Part shown: positions 61,323-64,000 of the stretch, piece by piece
Position numbering within the stretch: the stretch's first letter is position 1
Layout of the letters: each line of letters opens with the position of its first letter
Assembly (NCBI GenBank): GCA_002737365.1
Contig: NSIL01000001.1
Coordinates: 124,001-188,000 of the forward strand
Direction of reading: 5' to 3'
Length of the DNA stretch: 64,000 nt
Origin: Acidobacterium sp.
GTDB lineage: Bacteria; Acidobacteriota; Vicinamibacteria; Vicinamibacterales; UBA2999
Translations under genes and position numbers: made by a program
The notes under the pieces: model-generated
The model's database searches: none
What the model was told of the DNA's origin: nothing
The model's input: the letters and a program-made list of their open reading frames with translations, nothing else

Positions 61323-62336
61323 TCAGCAGCGTCGCTCGACCACCCAGCGGGCGATGTTCATCAGGTGACCGCTCGGCAGGCCCGCGCTGACCAGGGCGTG
61401 CTCGGCGCGCGCGATGCTGTCTGCCGCCATCTCGCGCGAGCGGTCGAGACCATGCATCGCCGGGTAGGTGACTTTCCCCGTCGCGCGATCCTTGCCTGCC
61501 GTCTTGCCGAGGTCAACCGAGCTGCCTTGCACGTCGAGAATGTCGTCGACGATCTGGAACGCGAGGCCGATCTCTCCGGCGAAAGCGTCAATCGCGTCCA
61601 CCTGCGCCGGCGTCGCACCCGCCATGATGGCCCCGGAGGTGGCCGCGGCGCGGATCAGCGCGCCCGTCTTGCGCGCGTGCATGTCGCGCAGCGTGTCCGC
61701 GTCGAGCGGCGGCAACGGGTGGTGCGGCGCCGTGATGCGCCCGGTGTATTCCAGGTCCATCGCCTGTCCGCCCAGCATGCCGCCGGCGCCCACCGCCTGT
61801 CCCACGCGGCCCATGACGCGCAGCTTGCGTTCGGTGAGCTGCGGCCGGCCGGCATCGCACGGCTCGTGGGCCAGCAGGGCGAACGCTTCGGCCAGCAGAC
61901 CGTCGCCGGCCAGGATGGCCAGGCCATCGCCGTAGATCACGTGCAGGGTGGGGCGGCCGCGCCGCATGCTGTCGTTGTCCATCGCCGGCAGATCGTCGTG
62001 CACCAGCGAGTAGGTGTGAATGAGCTCCACGGCACAGGCCGCGGGCATCGCCTGCAGCCAGGCTTCCTGAACGGCCGCCTCTGATGCGGGCCGCGCGGCG
62101 CTGGCCACCGCGTCGGCGGCGGCCAGCGTCAGGATCGGACGCAACCGCTTGCCGCCGCTGCCGACGGCGTAGCGCATGGCCTCGGCGACCAGGGCGGGAC
62201 AGACGGGCGGTCGCGGCAGCACGCGGTCGAGTGCCGCCTCGATCTCGACGCGTCGGGCCGCGACATAGTCCGTGAAGCTTTCGCTGCCGGTGTGTGTGTC
62301 CGTTGTCATGATCGTCCCATTGTCGTGCACGGTCAT
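61323..62336 (-). CDS. Polyprenyl diphosphate synthase (farnesyl/geranylgeranyl type)
   Basis: 337 residues (328 if the ATG at 62309 is used). First Asp-rich motif [10 protein letters not shown], second VDDILD, plus [24 protein letters not shown] and [14 protein letters not shown]. It joins isopentenyl diphosphate units in the cytoplasm to give C15-C20 diphosphates. The helix before the first motif reads [15 protein letters not shown], with small residues that would allow FPP or GGPP; the exact chain length is uncertain. The start overlaps the ABC permease stop (ATGA). GGPP would feed carotene and thus retinal synthesis for the rhodopsin 3 kb away. Confidence 0.9.
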   Translation of the reverse strand: MTVHDNGTIMTTDTHTGSESFTDYVAARRVEIEAALDRVLPRPPVCPALVAEAMRYAVGSGGKRLRPILTLAAADAVASAARPASEAAVQEAWLQAMPAACAVELIHTYSLVHDDLPAMDNDSMRRGRPTLHVIYGDGLAILAGDGLLAEAFALLAHEPCDAGRPQLTERKLRVMGRVGQAVGAGGMLGGQAMDLEYTGRITAPHHPLPPLDADTLRDMHARKTGALIRAAATSGAIMAGATPAQVDAIDAFAGEIGLAFQIVDDILDVQGSSVDLGKTAGKDRATGKVTYPAMHGLDRSREMAADSIARAEHALVSAGLPSGHLMNIARWVVERRC

Positions 62337-63565
62337 ACCGTTTCCCACCGCCGCGCCAGGAGGCGCGCGGCAGCCCATCCCGCAAGTCCGACGATCGTGA
62401 GTGTCATGGCCGCCGGCAGTACCGCTGTCCAGGCGCCGCCTGCGTGCAGCGCGCGATCGAATCCCTCGATGGCCCATGCATTCGGCGTGGCCCAGCCCGC
62501 CTGCTGCAGCCACGGCGGCATCAGGAAGCGGGGCACCATCGAGCCACCGATCGCCGACACCACTAGTACGGCCACGTTCGAGACGGTGTGCGACTGCCGT
62601 GCCGTCTGGCACAGCGTGGCCACGAGCAACGTGAGTCCCGCCGAGGCCAGGGCCAGGCTCGCGGTGACGATCGCCCACGGTCCGACCCGCGCCGGCAGGT
62701 CCACTCCGTATGCGAGCCACGCCACGCCGAAGATGAGGGCAACCTGCGCCAGGCCCTGCGCCACCAGGAACAGCGCGCGGCCATCCACCAGGGGACCCAT
62801 GCCGCCTGGTCCGGCCAGCACGCGGTCGACGATGCCCGAATCGCGATCGTCGTGCAGGCTGCTGGCGCCATGGACGGCCGAGAGCAGGACGAACATCGCC
62901 GCCACCGCGCCCGCGTAGTACGCCACCTGATCGAGCGCGGCGCCGCCGGAGGACGACTGGCGCTGCTCGACCAGCGCCGCGAACGGCCCCAGGTCGTCAC
63001 TGGCGTCGTCGCCAGGTTCGGGCGCGAGCTGGTCGAGCTGCGCGTCGGCCTCGACGCGCTGCTCGCCGGTCAGTTCGACAATCGACTCGTCCACCAGCGT
63101 CACGACGCCGCGCAGGGCCGCGTCTGGCAGTCGTGAGAAATAGAGCCGCTGGACCGTGCCGGTGAGCAAGGCGCCCGCGACGGCGCGGGCCGGATGCGTG
63201 ACCACGACGATCGGTGCCGGGCCCTCGCCAACCAGCTCGTCCAGACCCCGCCCGCCTCGCCGGATTACCAGTCCAGCGTCGGCCGCGCCACTGGCGACCG
63301 CGGCGTCCACGGCCGCCGCGTCTGCTCCGCGCGCGACCACCCGCAGGTTCGCGCTCGAGGTCACCGCCTCGATGAGCCTCATGGAGAGCGCCGAGCCCAC
63401 TTCGTCGGCCAGCGCCACGCGCAGCCGCAACTGTTCGCCCGTCGCGCCGCCAAAGATGGCCGCGAAGATCGCAAACACGATCACCGGCAGCGCGAAGCTC
63501 ATGACGAGCGCGCCGCGATCCCGCCACAGGGCCAGCGCCAACGATTGCAGCACCGCGCGCCTCAC
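62333..63565 (-). CDS. ABC-2 type transporter permease
   Basis: 410 residues: an N-terminal helix ([20 protein letters not shown]), a large periplasmic domain of about 170 residues and five or six C-terminal helices ([41 protein letters not shown]). This is the YhfB/YbhS-NatB shape of exporter permeases. The GTG at 63565 overlaps the ATPase stop (GTGA), and its stop overlaps the polyprenyl synthase start. So the order is ATPase, permease, synthase in one transcript. The exported compound is unknown; a lipid or drug is typical. Confidence 0.88.
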   Translation of the reverse strand: MRRAVLQSLALALWRDRGALVMSFALPVIVFAIFAAIFGGATGEQLRLRVALADEVGSALSMRLIEAVTSSANLRVVARGADAAAVDAAVASGAADAGLVIRRGGRGLDELVGEGPAPIVVVTHPARAVAGALLTGTVQRLYFSRLPDAALRGVVTLVDESIVELTGEQRVEADAQLDQLAPEPGDDASDDLGPFAALVEQRQSSSGGAALDQVAYYAGAVAAMFVLLSAVHGASSLHDDRDSGIVDRVLAGPGGMGPLVDGRALFLVAQGLAQVALIFGVAWLAYGVDLPARVGPWAIVTASLALASAGLTLLVATLCQTARQSHTVSNVAVLVVSAIGGSMVPRFLMPPWLQQAGWATPNAWAIEGFDRALHAGGAWTAVLPAAMTLTIVGLAGWAAARLLARRWETV

Positions 63566-64000
63566 GACACCTCCGCTGTGCCGGTGAGCACGGCGATGGC
63601 GCCGCGCAGGCTGGGTTCACGCAGCCGCGCTTCGGCCACCCGCACGCCGGCCGCCAGCAGGCGCTGTTCGGTGGCGCCGAGGTCGGCCAGGCTGTGGCTC
63701 GCGGACCGGACCCAGGTATGCCCGCCGGCCTGCCTGAACCCCTCGGCCTCGAGCGCGCGAGCCGAGCCGTCTGGTCCGGCCTCCACCGAGACCGCCAGCT
63801 CGCGGCCGTCGCTGAAGGCGCGGGTGACGATCTCGGCCAGGGACCCGTGGGCGAGCACTCGCCCCTGGTGCATGACCACCACGTCGTCACAGATGGCGGC
63901 GGCTTCATCGAGGTTGTGCGTGGAAACCAGCAGGCCCATTCCGTTATCCCGCAAGCTTCTGAGCAGCGTGTGCAGGCGCGATTCCGACTCCGCGTCGACA
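63562..64000 (-). CDS. ABC transporter ATP-binding protein, C-terminal part
   Basis: The frame is open to the right edge, so Walker A, signature and Walker B lie outside. The visible 145 residues start just after Walker B with the D-loop region ([19 protein letters not shown]), then the H-loop [12 protein letters not shown] and [18 protein letters not shown], followed by a 75-residue C-terminal domain seen in ABC-2 exporter ATPases. Coupled to the permease by a 4-base overlap. An internal TTG at 63954 is not the real start. Confidence 0.88.
   Translation of the reverse strand, partial: VDAESESRLHTLLRSLRDNGMGLLVSTHNLDEAAAICDDVVVMHQGRVLAHGSLAEIVTRAFSDGRELAVSVEAGPDGSARALEAEGFRQAGGHTWVRSASHSLADLGATEQRLLAAGVRVAEARLREPSLRGAIAVLTGTAEVS

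Overview
The window is about 64 kb of GC-rich chromosomal DNA, cut at both ends (an RND adaptor gene on the left, an ABC ATPase gene on the right). It most resembles a member of the Acidobacteriota, probably class Vicinamibacteria. The support is the VWFA-type exported protein at 41.4-43.5 kb, the HspR-type heat-shock locus, the acyl-CoA/B12 mutase genes, and several short dispersed palindromic and tandem repeats of a kind I associate with that class. This placement is inference; no rRNA or tRNA gene, insertion sequence, CRISPR array or replication origin was seen.

Layout. 0-5 kb: efflux system whose inner-membrane RND pump and TolC-like outer-membrane channel form one 1484-residue reading frame with an internal signal peptide. 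5-11 kb (minus): acyl-CoA dehydrogenase, MeaB chaperone, a methylmalonyl-CoA epimerase fused to a metallo-beta-lactamase domain, MTA phosphorylase, a PfkB kinase and two small c-type cytochromes, nearly all overlapping or a few bases apart. 11-13.4 kb: small exported proteins. 13.4-19.7 kb (minus): dnaK-dnaJ-hspR, a sigma-like protein with region 2 only, a DnaC-like loader and hemW. 19.7-28.7 kb: class A PBP, then (minus) an envelope/translation run ending in lnt and prfB with its programmed frameshift. 28.7-41.3 kb: argS, a peptidase, then a long minus-strand run from the B12 mutase through valS, nadC, birA and coaX to an RNA methyltransferase. 41.4-48.7 kb: VWFA protein, acyl-CoA dehydrogenases, HIT protein, HU, ribosomal protein S1 and a histone-H1-like protein. 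48.7-55.3 kb: aldehyde dehydrogenase, PLP decarboxylase, cmk, a patch of decayed genes (HEPN fragment, M20 hydrolase pseudogene), an exported M20 peptidase and a truncated-looking gene. 55.4-64 kb: Tat-exported FMN oxidase with a CxxCH motif, YceI protein, proteorhodopsin, Blh retinal-forming dioxygenase, glycosyltransferase, CIA30 protein, polyprenyl diphosphate synthase and an ABC-2 exporter.

How the genes work together. The last region looks like a light-driven proton-pump module: isoprenoid precursor synthase, carotene cleavage enzyme and opsin lie within 5 kb, and the opsin keeps all residues expected of a green-absorbing proton pump. The mutase at 39-41 kb carries the Phe/Gln pair typical of isobutyryl-CoA mutase rather than the Tyr/Arg pair of methylmalonyl-CoA mutase; the MeaB and epimerase genes 30 kb away could serve it or another mutase. 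A recurring feature is that short repeats lie in frame inside linkers or a signal peptide, and that convergent stop codons lie in or next to hairpin arms.
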